Positions 51,701-58,845 of a stretch of DNA of 64,000 nt are shown here, piece by piece. Below the pieces are notes generated by a model. That model searched no databases. It was not told the DNA's origin and worked only from the letters and a program-made list of their open reading frames with translations. The stretch's first letter is position 1. Each line of letters opens with the position of its first letter. Both the position numbers and the translations under genes were made by a program. Origin of the DNA: Longispora fulva (GTDB lineage: Bacteria > Actinomycetota > Actinomycetes > Mycobacteriales > Micromonosporaceae); the NCBI RefSeq assembly GCF_015751905.1, contig NZ_JADOUF010000001.1, forward strand, positions 7,564,001 through 7,628,000, written 5' to 3'.

Positions 51701-52200
51701 GCCGTGGCGGTCCGGCCGCTGACGACGGTCGCCCACACGAGGCGGGGACTGTCGCCGGCCAGGACCGACAGCACCGGCGGGGTGGCGTCGGTGACGGTGG
51801 CCAGCCGGGCCTTCGCCGTGGCCGAGGCGGTGGCGGCGGTGACCGACGGCGTGGTGTCGACGCTGATCCGGGCGGTGGGCGAGGCGTTGATGCCCCGGAT
51901 CCGGCCGGTCGTGTCGGTGGTGACGACCGCGTCCCCGCCGATGACCGGTAGGCCGCGGTAGGTGCGCTCGTAGGCGTTGTAGTACAGGCCGCGCTCGCCG
52001 ATGAAGGACCCGGTGCGGCGAAGACTCTCGCCGGGGCCCTTGGCGAGCGCGTCGAGCCCCGAGTCCGCGGCGACGTCGGCCGCGGACAGGGCACGATTCG
52101 CCAGATCGGGGGTGGGGATGGCGGCAGCGCTCGAGGGGATGATCTGCGCGGTCGCGGCGACGATGCCGATGCCGAGCAAGATCGTTGCTGTCCGTTTCAC
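48712..52200 (-). CDS. Secreted M4-M28 double metalloprotease with Ig-like repeats and a chitin-binding-type module
   Basis: 1162 residues. Signal peptide 1-26; propeptide of the FTP type (about 30-190). A thermolysin-like M4 domain follows, with HEMGH at 322-326, the NESTGD glutamate (348) and His411. After a first Ig-like module (517-615) comes an M28 aminopeptidase (622-900) whose zinc ligands and catalytic Glu align with the Streptomyces griseus aminopeptidase spacing: His707, Asp719, Glu753/754, Asp782, His869. Two more Ig-like modules (905-1002, 1006-1104) and a C-terminal CBM5/12-like module (1111-1162) complete it. Endo- and exopeptidase in one chain would degrade protein on a polymer surface. 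The GTG has AGGAG seven bases upstream. Confidence 0.88.
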   Translation of the reverse strand: MKRTATILLGIGIVAATAQIIPSSAAAIPTPDLANRALSAADVAADSGLDALAKGPGESLRRTGSFIGERGLYYNAYERTYRGLPVIGGDAVVTTDTTGRIRGINASPTARISVDTTPSVTAATASATAKARLATVTDATPPVLSVLAGDSPRLVWATVVSGRTATAPSKQHVYVDARTGAVADSYDDVKADTLNGHHNGTVTIDTSGSSPTARTLSDPGRPGLTCGPNSTKQTYTNTSTTWGNGSGTDLKTACGDAYYSVEQEWNMLRDWLGRNGIDGSGRAFPLYVGLADVNAYWDGSTGTFGHNQANTKQATNMDVVGHEMGHAIFQYSGTGQGGSGNETGGLNESTGDIFGALTEAYANNPNDPADYDVGEEVDLVGQGPIRKMYNPSLVNGDPNCYTSSIPNTEVHAAAGPQNHWFYLLAEGTAPGGGKPNSPTCNSTSLTGIGIQKAGKIFHAGLQTKGSTWTHATVRKATVQAAANLFPGGPECAATKAAWAAVSVPAQSGEATCTVNPTNDFSISLSPSSGSAQPGSSVTSTVGTTTTSGSAQTVALTASGLPAGVTASFSPSSVTSGSSSTLTLNVSASATAGSYTVTVTGTGSVTHTATYSLTVGSTNPGGNAPDIDVAKVQAHLTQLNTIASQNGGTRRAGSAGHTASVAYIKGKLQAAGYTVTEQQCTSCTYVSNNLIADWPGGDTNNTVMFGAHLDSVSAGPGINDNGSGSATILENALALAAQNPTMTKHVRFGWWTDEEQGLNGSKFYVNSLSSSARAAIKGYYNFDMVASKNGGYFINNVNSTTSAPMKEYWTSLGLAPQENVEGQGRSDDYSFQNGGIPTSGYATGASATKTSAEATKWGGTAGAPYDSCYHQSCDTTANINATALNRSADGVAYTIWKLAVGGTQTNDFSVSVNPNSGSTQPGGSVTATVATATTAGSAQTVTLSASGLPSGATAAFSPSSVQSGASSSLTIATGAGTPAGSYTVTVTGSGSVTRTASYTMTVGTVANDFSVSLNPSSGTAQAGSSVTSTVGTTTTAGSPQTVTFSATGLPGGATASFSPSSVQSGSSSSLTITTGAGTPAGVYTITVTGSGTSATHSATYTLTVTGTDPGGCGGLPAWSASQAYVPGDVVSYNGHKWNSTWYSTGAEPGAPQSWAVWSDGGAC
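48889..49488 (-). repeat. Tandem repeat encoding Ig-like modules 2 and 3 of the protease
   Basis: Two adjacent ~295-base units (about 49195-49488 and 48889-49188) encode near-identical modules beginning NDFSVS and containing FSPSSVQSG and AGTPAG. A third, more diverged unit sits at about 50358-50652. The high DNA identity of the first two suggests recent duplication or gene conversion. Confidence 0.75.
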
Positions 52201-52246
52201 TGAGGTGCTCCTAGGCGACTGTTATCTGTGTAACTGTCAGCACCAA

Positions 52247-52275
52247 ATAAATAAGACTGTTAACAGATCGGTCAA
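52247..52275 (-). promoter_or_regulatory. Promoter of the secreted protease
   Basis: On the minus strand TTGACC (52270-52275) and ATTTAT (52247-52252) are 17 bases apart. The palindrome CTGTTAACAG (52257-52266) lies between them, where a repressor would block the polymerase. This AT-rich island is striking against the GC-rich background. Confidence 0.6.
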
Positions 52276-52519
52276 TGCCGATTCACCCTTGCCGGACCCT
52301 TGCCACCGGGTCGCCCCCGCCGGTAACCCCCTTGGCGACGCGGGGCGGGCACTACGGGGTGGCACCCGGCCGTGAGCCCCGCGCCGCCGGCCGGCACCCG
52401 CCCCCGGGCGCCGCCGCCCGCAGTTTTCCGATCAGGAAACCAGGAAAACCAGGCCACCGGGGGTCCAGTGACCGGGACCATACTGGTGCGCGGCGACCAG
52501 CCGTGCGACGATGACCCCC
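52276..52519 (+). promoter_or_regulatory. Upstream region of the sulfur assimilation operon
   Basis: No gene is supported in this stretch. It holds GTTTTCC-N13-GGAAAAC (52423-52429 with 52443-52449), a perfect 7-base inverted repeat that could bind a sulfur regulator. A -10-like CATACT (52479-52484) lies 36 bases before the leader peptide ATG. Confidence 0.4.
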
Positions 52520-52606
52520 ATGTACGCCGCCCTGCGCCGCCGCCTCGTGGTCCGCCGCCACGTGGACTACGGCCGCGTGCGCAGCGCCATCTGTCCGGCC
52601 CTGTAG
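52520..52606 (+). CDS. Putative regulatory leader peptide of the sulfur operon
   Basis: 28 codons: MYAALRRRLVVRRHVDYGRV followed by RSAICPAL, then TAG. The RRHVD-x2-RV-x-SA-x-C core is the pattern of small actinobacterial leader peptides found upstream of sulfur and cysteine genes; the cysteine codon near the end would sense cysteinyl-tRNA supply. An in-frame ATG at 52511 adds three residues. The sulfite reductase starts 96 bases after the stop. Between them GGCGCG-CGGT-CGCGCC could act as attenuator stem. The gene is too short for ordinary ORF calling. Confidence 0.7.
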   Translation: MYAALRRRLVVRRHVDYGRVRSAICPAL

Positions 52607-52702
52607 ACGCCGCCCGCAATTTCCTCGCCGGGCGCGCGGTCGCGCCGGGCATCGTCGCTCTGTCGCCAGACCGTGCGCCTCTCCGTATCCAGGAGACGCA
52701 GC

Positions 52703-54379
52703 ATGACGACCAGAGCCAAGGGACAGGGCCAATGGGCCCTCGGATACCGCGAACCACTCAACCCCAATGAGCGGATGAAGAAGGACGACGACGGGCTCAA
52801 CGTGCGGGCCCGGGTCGAGAATGTCTACCAGTACACGGGTTTCGCCGGTATCGACCCTTCCGACCTGCGGGGCCGGTTGCGCTGGTGGGGCCTGTACACC
52901 CAGCGCAAGCCCGGGATCGACGGTGGCCGGACGGCCGTGCTGGAGCCGCACGAGCTCGAGGACGAGTACTTCATGCTCCGGGTCCGCATCGACGGCGGCC
53001 AGCTCTCCCTGGAGCAGTTGCGCGTCATCGCCGACATCTCGGTGAAGTACGCGCGCAGCTCCGCCGACCTCACCGACCGGCAGAACATCCAGCTGCACTG
53101 GATCCGGATCGAGGACGTGCCCGCGATCTGGAAGGCCCTGGAGGCGGTGGGCCTGAGCACCCAGGAGGCGTGCGGCGACGTCCCCCGGGTCATCGTCGGC
53201 AGCCCGGTGGCCGGGATCTCCGCCGAGGAGCTGATCGACCCGACGGACGTGATCCGGGAGATCGAGCGGCGCTTCGTCGGCAACCCCGAGTTCTCCAACC
53301 TGCCCCGCAAGTTCAAGTCGTCGATCTCCTGGCTCCCGGACGTGCCCTACGAGGTCAACGACGTCGCCTTCGTCGGCAGCGTGCACCCGGACCACGGCCC
53401 GGGCTTCGACCTGTGGGTCGGCGGCGGCCTGGCGGTCAACCCGATGCTGGCCAAGCGGCTCGGCGTCTGGGTGCCGCTGAACGAGATCCCCGAGGTCTGG
53501 GCCGGCGTGATCGGCATCTTCCGCGACTACGGCTACCGCCGGCTGCGCACCAAGGCCCGGCTGAAGTTCCTGGTCAACGACTGGGGCGTGGAGAAGTTCC
53601 GCGACGTCCTGGAGAACGAGTACCTCAAGCGCAAGCTGTCCGACGGCCCCCCGCCGGTGCTTCCGGAGCGCCCGATCGACCACATCGGGGCCGCCCCGCA
53701 GCTCGACGGGAACTTCTACCTCGGCGTCGCGCCGGTCGTCGGCCGGATCTCGGGCGAGAAGCTGCACGCCCTGGCCGACATCCTGGAAAAGCACGACCTT
53801 CATCGGGTACGCACGACGGCGTACCAGAAACTGTTGGTTCTCGATATTCCGCCCGCGATTGTGGACACCGTCGCTGCGGAGCTCGACCAGTTGGGCCTGA
53901 GCAGTAAGCCCTCCACCTGGCGGCGCGCGACGATGGCCTGCACCGGCATCGAGTACTGCAAGCTCGCCATCGTCGAGACCAAGGCCACGGCCGCGACCCT
54001 GATCACCGAACTCGAGTCCCGGCTCGGCGACGTGGACGCGGACATATCCATCAATATCAATGGTTGCCCGAACGCGTGCGCCAGGACCCAGGTGGCCGAC
54101 ATCGGCCTCAAGGGCATCCTGCTGGGCGGCAGGCCGGGCTTCCAACTGCACCTCGGCGGGGGTCTGGCCGTGTCGGCCGGCGCCTGGGCCGAGGACACCG
54201 ACGACCCCGAGGCCGTCCCGGTGGGCAGCCTCGGCCGCAAGCTGCGCGGCCTGAAGTCCACGGCCGAGGACCTGCCCGACTACGTCGAACGCCTGACCCG
54301 CCGCTACCTGGCCGCCCGCGCCGAGGGCGAGACCTTCGCCGCCTGGGTGGCCCGCGCCGAAGAGGAGGCACTGGCATGA
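52703..54379 (+). CDS. sirA: Ferredoxin-dependent assimilatory sulfite reductase
   Basis: 558 residues; AGGAG seven bases before the ATG. Two ferredoxin-like half-domains and two siroheme/4Fe-4S halves are present. LTDRQNIQLHW is the siroheme-binding region, and the coupled cluster uses CTGIEYC (about 413-419) and NGCPNACARTQ (about 454-464), i.e. C-x5-C and C-x3-C. It reduces sulfite to sulfide; closely related nitrite reductases share all motifs. The APS reductase gene that follows with ATGA overlap and the siroheme chelatase gene after it argue for sulfite. It matches mycobacterial SirA/NirA in length. Confidence 0.88.
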   Translation: MTTRAKGQGQWALGYREPLNPNERMKKDDDGLNVRARVENVYQYTGFAGIDPSDLRGRLRWWGLYTQRKPGIDGGRTAVLEPHELEDEYFMLRVRIDGGQLSLEQLRVIADISVKYARSSADLTDRQNIQLHWIRIEDVPAIWKALEAVGLSTQEACGDVPRVIVGSPVAGISAEELIDPTDVIREIERRFVGNPEFSNLPRKFKSSISWLPDVPYEVNDVAFVGSVHPDHGPGFDLWVGGGLAVNPMLAKRLGVWVPLNEIPEVWAGVIGIFRDYGYRRLRTKARLKFLVNDWGVEKFRDVLENEYLKRKLSDGPPPVLPERPIDHIGAAPQLDGNFYLGVAPVVGRISGEKLHALADILEKHDLHRVRTTAYQKLLVLDIPPAIVDTVAAELDQLGLSSKPSTWRRATMACTGIEYCKLAIVETKATAATLITELESRLGDVDADISININGCPNACARTQVADIGLKGILLGGRPGFQLHLGGGLAVSAGAWAEDTDDPEAVPVGSLGRKLRGLKSTAEDLPDYVERLTRRYLAARAEGETFAAWVARAEEEALA

Positions 54380-55065
54380 CCGTCGCCTTAGAGAAGCTGG
54401 CCTACAAGGCCGGCAACGACCTGGAGGAGGCCACCGCCGAGGAGATCGTCTCCTGGGCCGTGGAACAGTTCGGCCCGAAGTTCTGCGTGACCAGCTCGTT
54501 CGCCGACGCGCTGCTCGCGCACGTGGTGTCGCGGGTCGCGCCCGGCGTGGACGTGATCTTCCTGGACACCGGCCTGCACTTCGCCGAGACCCTGGCCGTC
54601 CGCGACCAGGCCGTGCGCACCCTGCCGATCACGGTGAAGTCCATCCCGCCACAGCGCACCGTCGGCCAGCAGGACGGCGACGTCGGCCCCCGGCTGTTCC
54701 ACCGGGACCCGAACGAGTGCTGCAAGCTGCGCAAGGTCGAGCCACTCGTCCGCGCCCTCGACCCGTACGTGGCGTGGGCCACAGGGCTCCGGCGCGACGA
54801 GGGCCCGACCCGCGCCGACACCGCCGTGGTCGCCTACGACTACGAGCGCGAGAAGGTCAAGATCGCGCCGCTGGCCCGGTGGACGGCCGCCGACGCCGAC
54901 GCGTACATCGCGCTGCACGACGTACCCGTGAACGCGCTCATCGACCAGGGCTTCCCCTCGATCGGCTGCTGGCCGTGCACCCGGGCCGTGGCCCCGGGCG
55001 AGGATCCCCGGGCCGGCCGGTGGGCGATGTTCGAGGAGAAGACAGAGTGCGGCATCCACCAGTAG
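54376..55065 (+). CDS. cysH: Adenylylsulfate (APS) reductase
   Basis: 229 residues, start overlapping the sulfite reductase stop. TSSFADALLAHVV is the P-loop-like nucleotide site of the PAPS/APS reductase fold. Cys115-Cys116 (ECCKLRK) together with Cys198 and Cys201 (GCWPC) provide the [4Fe-4S] ligands that mark APS-type enzymes, and ECGIHQ at the C-terminus holds the catalytic Cys225. It reduces APS to sulfite and AMP with thioredoxin, supplying the enzyme encoded just upstream. Confidence 0.93.
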   Translation: MTVALEKLAYKAGNDLEEATAEEIVSWAVEQFGPKFCVTSSFADALLAHVVSRVAPGVDVIFLDTGLHFAETLAVRDQAVRTLPITVKSIPPQRTVGQQDGDVGPRLFHRDPNECCKLRKVEPLVRALDPYVAWATGLRRDEGPTRADTAVVAYDYEREKVKIAPLARWTAADADAYIALHDVPVNALIDQGFPSIGCWPCTRAVAPGEDPRAGRWAMFEEKTECGIHQ

Positions 55066-56252
55066 GGCCGTCGCCCGCCGGCCCGGCCGAGCCGGGTTCC
55101 CCGGGGCCCGGCCCCGGCGGGGCCGGGCGGCCGGCCCTGGTCCTGCTGGCGCACGGCAGCCGCGACCCCCGGGCGGCGATGACGACGGAGGACCTGGCCC
55201 TGGCCGTGTCCGCCGCCCGCCCGGGCCTCGACGTCCGGGTCGCCTACCTCGACCACGCCTGGCCCCGGCCGGGCGAGGTGCTCGCCGACCTGGCGGCGTC
55301 CGGTACGCCCTCGGCGGTCGTGGTGCCGCTGTTGCTCACCTCCGCCTACCACGGCACGGTCGACGTGCCGGCGGTCCTGGCCGACCCGCCGCTGCCGGTG
55401 CACCGCGCCCCGGTGGTGGGCGCGGACCAGGCGTTGTATCCGGCGTTGCTGCGCGGGCTGCGCTCGGCGCTGCGGGCCCGGTTCCCGGTCGTCGGCTACG
55501 CCGGCGCGCCCCCGTTCCCGGATCACGCGTCGGTGTCCGGCCGGGTCGAGGACGCGCCAGGGGGCGAGGATCCGCTGGCGTTGTCCGCTCCCCGCCTGGT
55601 CGAGAATGTGCCCGCCGCGTCGGCGCACGGGGCGGATGAAGTCGCGTCGACCTCATCAGTGTCCTCGGCGGCTGGGGTGGCCCGGTGGTCGCAGACCCAG
55701 GCCGAGCCTGTCGGGCGGACCGTGCCGGCCCTGGCGGAGTTGGGTGGGGCAGCCGTGCCGGCCCGGGCGGGGCGAGGTGCAGAGGTCGTCGCGACCATGG
55801 CCGGCCCTGCCGGCTCGCCCGCCGATGTCCGGGCCCAGGTCCGTTCCGCCTGGCGGATGCCCCACGGCGGTACCCCGTGCGACGGGCTGGTGGTGATCGC
55901 CGCCGGTACCTCCGACGAAGCGGCCCGCGCCGGGCTCGCCGTCGTCGCCACCGAACTGGGGGAGTGGCTGGGCGTGCCCACCCGGATCGGGTTCGCCTCC
56001 GGCCCCGGCCAGGGGGCCCGCGAGGCGGTCGTGGCGCTGCACGCCGCCGGCGCGGACCGGGTCGGGGTCGTCTCGTGTTTCCTCGCCCCGGGCCGGCTCT
56101 ACGACCGGGCCCGCGACCGTGCCCTGCTGGCCGGGGCGCTGACCGTGGCCGAGCCGCTCGGAGCTGCTCCGGAGCTGGTGGACGTGGTGCTCTCCCGGTA
56201 CGCGGCGGCCGCCCCTCCCGGGGTGTCGGCACCCCTGTCCGCGGTCGCATGA
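55047..56252 (+). CDS. Sirohydrochlorin chelatase (CbiX/SirB family) with long insertion
   Basis: 401 residues from a GTG inside the cysH end, with GAGGAG eight bases upstream. The N-terminal half starts ALVLLAHGSRDPRAA (His36 is the metal-site histidine) and contains VVVPLLLTSAYHGTVDV; the second half (about 270-400) has LVVIAAGTSDEAARAG, RIGFASGPGQGAREAV and VGVVSCFLAPGRLYDRA. Actinobacterial two-half chelatases are usually about 240-280 residues. Here about 110 residues of Ala/Gly/Ser/Val-rich low-complexity sequence separate the halves. It inserts iron to make siroheme for the sulfite reductase. Confidence 0.82.
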   Translation: MRHPPVGPSPAGPAEPGSPGPGPGGAGRPALVLLAHGSRDPRAAMTTEDLALAVSAARPGLDVRVAYLDHAWPRPGEVLADLAASGTPSAVVVPLLLTSAYHGTVDVPAVLADPPLPVHRAPVVGADQALYPALLRGLRSALRARFPVVGYAGAPPFPDHASVSGRVEDAPGGEDPLALSAPRLVENVPAASAHGADEVASTSSVSSAAGVARWSQTQAEPVGRTVPALAELGGAAVPARAGRGAEVVATMAGPAGSPADVRAQVRSAWRMPHGGTPCDGLVVIAAGTSDEAARAGLAVVATELGEWLGVPTRIGFASGPGQGAREAVVALHAAGADRVGVVSCFLAPGRLYDRARDRALLAGALTVAEPLGAAPELVDVVLSRYAAAAPPGVSAPLSAVA

Positions 56253-56660
56253 GGACACTTGCACGCCGTTCGAATGTGTGTTCGAATAACGGGGTCAGGT
56301 TCGGCTCGGGGGGTTCCCACGGCCGTGGCCGCCCGGGTCTGACGGCTCCTCGGGTCAGGGGAGCCTGCGCACGTGAAACGACCGAGGCCCGGGTTGGTCA
56401 CCCGGGCCTCGGTCGAAAACGAAATGTGTGCCGCGCCGGAGACCACAGCGGTCGAGACCAGTGGTTGCGGCGGAGCGGTGGAGACACAGCTGTGCGGCGC
56501 CGCAGTAGTGAAACGGCGGTGGGAACACAGCGGCAGTTGTGGAGCGGTCGAGCTGCAGCGGTGGAGATTTCGGCGCTGGAGAAACGACACCGGGGATGCT
56601 GCGGTATTTCGTACAACTACAAAGCAGGTGTGCTCGCGCGTCGAGATTGCGCGGTGTGGA
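56253..56660. other. Gene-free interval with hairpin and short-repeat cluster
   Basis: Longer frames here have atypical composition and no start signals. A perfect 15-base stem, CGACCGAGGCCCGGG (56380-56394) with its complement (56402-56416), probably terminates the sulfur operon and, on the minus strand where TTT follows, the whiB transcript. From 56449 to 56583 the decamer GCGGT(C/G)GAGA and close variants recur at 56449, 56476, 56517, 56545, 56559 and 56574. Confidence 0.55.
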
Positions 56661-56915
56661 TCAGGCGGTGCGAGCCTGGACCCGGAAGCTGCCGCGCCGC
56701 TTGAGGGCGCGCCGCTCTTCCTCACTCATTCCGCCCCACACGCCGGCGTCCTGACCACTTTCGAGGGCCCACTGCAGGCACTCGCTGGTCGCGGGACACC
56801 GCCGACACACGGCCTTGGCCTGCTCGATCTGGAGGAGGGCGGGGCCGGACGTCCCGATCGGGAAGAACAGCTCCGGGTCCTCGTCGCGGCAGGAGGCAAC
56901 GTGACGCCAGTCCAT
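56661..56915 (-). CDS. whiB1: WhiB1/WblE-type iron-sulfur regulator
   Basis: 84 residues. The N-terminus MDWRHVASCRDEDPELFFP and the four cluster cysteines Cys9, Cys37, Cys40 and Cys46 (C-x27-C-x2-C-x5-C), then GVWGGMSEEERRALKRR, match WhiB1, the essential NO-responsive [4Fe-4S] protein that binds the primary sigma factor. AAGGAGA lies nine bases before the ATG. A promoter with a CRP-like site is found about 130 bases upstream. Confidence 0.93.
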   Translation of the reverse strand: MDWRHVASCRDEDPELFFPIGTSGPALLQIEQAKAVCRRCPATSECLQWALESGQDAGVWGGMSEEERRALKRRGSFRVQARTA

Positions 56916-57359
56916 GAGGGCAACTCTCCTTGGATTGTGGATCTTCAATGACTTCCGATGTCTTACGCGTCCCACGCTCAGCGAAGCTGGGGGCCACCGC
57001 AAGCGCGGGAGCAGGCTGTGGTACACGTCTTGCTTCAGTTCGCTTGTGAATACTTTCACGAACTCACGCGATGTCAAGAGGTGAGTCCCAAGAAACTTCG
57101 ACACGGTGAGCAACGTCACCGACTGTTTGTCCGAATTTTATCGGGATTCTCGATCCTGCGCTCGCGACTGTATGTAGTTATGGTAGAGCCTGTGGTCACC
57201 ACGTGCCCGCGATTTCCGTGAGCCGAGGGTCACCATCTCCGCGATGGCCCACGAGACGCCCAGCAGAGGCGGCATCCAGAGGGCTCAGACGATGTCCCGG
57301 ATCTCGAAAACCCGTTTGGTGGAACAACGAGACGGACGAACAGACGATACGACCGCTGA
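56916..57359 (-). promoter_or_regulatory. whiB1 upstream region: promoter, CRP-like site, long leader
   Basis: On the minus strand TTGACA (57072-57077) and AGTATT (57049-57054) are 17 bases apart, predicting a start near 57042 and a leader of about 127 bases. TGTGA-N6-TCACG (57045-57060) resembles the CRP consensus and covers the -10. In mycobacteria whiB1 is under CRP control. The rest, to the end of the lipid kinase gene at 57360, shows no gene. Confidence 0.6.
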
Positions 57360-58277
57360 TCAGCAAACTACGCGCAGCGCGTCGGGAACGGCACGGAAGA
57401 CGACACTCCGCCGTTCGCCCACGTAGTCGCCGTCGACCTGGAAAGCCATCGCCTTCGGTGTACTCAGCGTGAAACCGTCCGCGTCGTGCAGCCGCAGGAC
57501 CCGCTTCCCGTGGGGTTCCTTCCCGCTTGACAACATCTGGGTGATTGTGCGAATGGTGCTCGGCAGCCACATGCCCCGCAGAGCGAGCACGTCGAGCCCG
57601 AGATCGAAGGACGCGTCGGGGTTCGGGTGCACCGGTTTCGCGCCGATATAGGTCCACGGGGCGGTGTTCTGCACGATCGCCATCGACAGCCCGTCCTCGT
57701 CCGGCGCGCCCTCGCGGCTCAGAGTCAGGCTCGGGTGCCGCTCCTGCCGGCTGGCGTACTGGGCCATGGCGGCCTGGAAGTACAGCAGCGGGGTCGACGC
57801 GCGGCCCTTGCGGCGGGAGCGCTCCACCCTGCGGGTCACGGCGGCGTCCATCCCGAAGCCGGCGCAGAAGGTGAAGTACCGGTCATCGGCCATGCCGAGG
57901 CCCACGGACCGGCTGCGGCCCTCGCGGACGGCCTCCAGGATCACGCCGGCCGCGTCGACCCAGGAGTTCGGCAGGCCCAGGGCGCGGGCGAACACGTTGG
58001 TCGAGCCGCCGGGCACCACGGCGAGCGCGGTGTGCGGGGCCGGGCCGTCGGCGAGCAGCCCGTTGACGGCCTCGTTGATCGTGCCGTCGCCGCCGAGGGT
58101 GACGACGAGGTCGATGCCCGATTCCACGGCTTTACGCGCCAGTTCGGCCGCATGTCCTCTGTGTCCGGTGTGCTCGACCGAGAGGTCCAGTTCCGAGGCC
58201 AGGGCCCGGGCCAGCACGTCCCGGCTCCGGTCGTTGGTGGTGGTGGCTTTGGGATTGACCACGAGGAGCGCCCGCAT
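57360..58277 (-). CDS. Diacylglycerol kinase-like lipid kinase
   Basis: 305 residues. MRALLVVNPKATTT starts the DAGK catalytic fold, VVTLGGDGTINEAVNGL contains the GGDGT nucleotide motif, and AVVPGGSTNVFARALGLP is the next conserved block. The C-terminal beta-sandwich ends with FQVDGDYVGERRSVVFRAVPDALRVVC. It phosphorylates diacylglycerol or a related lipid at the inner membrane face. The ATG has TACAGT seven bases upstream and no Shine-Dalgarno, so it is probably leaderless; its promoter abuts that of the divergent gene. Confidence 0.88.
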   Translation of the reverse strand: MRALLVVNPKATTTNDRSRDVLARALASELDLSVEHTGHRGHAAELARKAVESGIDLVVTLGGDGTINEAVNGLLADGPAPHTALAVVPGGSTNVFARALGLPNSWVDAAGVILEAVREGRSRSVGLGMADDRYFTFCAGFGMDAAVTRRVERSRRKGRASTPLLYFQAAMAQYASRQERHPSLTLSREGAPDEDGLSMAIVQNTAPWTYIGAKPVHPNPDASFDLGLDVLALRGMWLPSTIRTITQMLSSGKEPHGKRVLRLHDADGFTLSTPKAMAFQVDGDYVGERRSVVFRAVPDALRVVC

Positions 58278-58284
58278 GGCCGGC

Positions 58285-58304
58285 ACTGTACCGCCCGGTA
58301 GGCT
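58285..58304. promoter_or_regulatory. Back-to-back leaderless promoters
   Basis: TACAGT on the minus strand (58285-58290) lies seven bases before ATG 58277. TAGGCT on the plus strand (58299-58304) lies seven bases before GTG 58312. The two -10 boxes are only 8 bases apart, so polymerases must compete. Confidence 0.55.
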
Positions 58305-58311
58305 GTCCGGC

Positions 58312-58722
58312 GTGGCAGAACCGGTGGACCCAGTGCGACCCGTCACTCTCAAGGCCCTCGTCGGCCTCCTGTGGGGGAAGGCCGCCGTGCTCGTCGGGCT
58401 CACCGGCTGGCTGCTCTACGCCGACCTGTCCGGTCGCGCCGGTAGCAGCAGACTCGCGAACTTCGTCACGATCTATTCCGCCGTGTACGCGGTGTTCCTG
58501 ATCCTGGCCGGCTGGGCGGTGTACAGCCGGAAGAGCTGGTCGCGCGGTCCGGCCGTGATGCTGGAGCTGTTCCTGCTGCCGATCGGGTACTACATGGTCA
58601 CCGGCGGGCAGCCGCTGCTGGGCGTGCCGGTGATCGTCCTCGGTCTGCTCGGGGTGTTCCTCGCGCTGCACCGCAGGACCCTCGAGGCCATCGGGATCGA
58701 CCTGCCGCGCCGGGGCGCATGA
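58312..58722 (+). CDS. Small integral membrane protein
   Basis: 136 residues from a GTG with TAGGCT seven bases upstream. Four hydrophobic segments are visible: VGLLWGKAAVLVGLTGWLLY, FVTIYSAVYAVFLILAGWAVY, PAVMLELFLLPIGYYMVTGG and GVPVIVLGLLGVFLALH. It resembles the four-helix membrane proteins commonly found in actinomycetes; function unknown. It is divergent from the lipid kinase. Confidence 0.72.
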   Translation: MAEPVDPVRPVTLKALVGLLWGKAAVLVGLTGWLLYADLSGRAGSSRLANFVTIYSAVYAVFLILAGWAVYSRKSWSRGPAVMLELFLLPIGYYMVTGGQPLLGVPVIVLGLLGVFLALHRRTLEAIGIDLPRRGA

Positions 58723-58752
58723 CCTTGTGACGACGGCCCGGCCCGGGTGGTG

Positions 58753-58820
58753 GGTCCGTGGTGTGTTCGGTGGAAGAGAGAAGAGCCTTTGACTCTCTTC
58801 CACCGAACACACCACGGACC
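58753..58820. terminator. 28-base perfect inverted repeat
   Basis: Bases 58753-58780 are the exact complement of 58793-58820, with a 12-base loop, between two convergent genes. It is probably a very strong bidirectional terminator. The length and perfection exceed every other hairpin in the window, so a mobile or palindromic-repeat origin is possible. Confidence 0.75.
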
Positions 58821-58845
58821 ACGTTCGACCACGCCTCTGCGGGCG

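Noticed and set aside
56373-56951. A 192-codon plus-strand frame across the whiB1 gene
   Set aside because: It runs antisense through whiB1 and through the short-repeat cluster, and has no start signal or family likeness.
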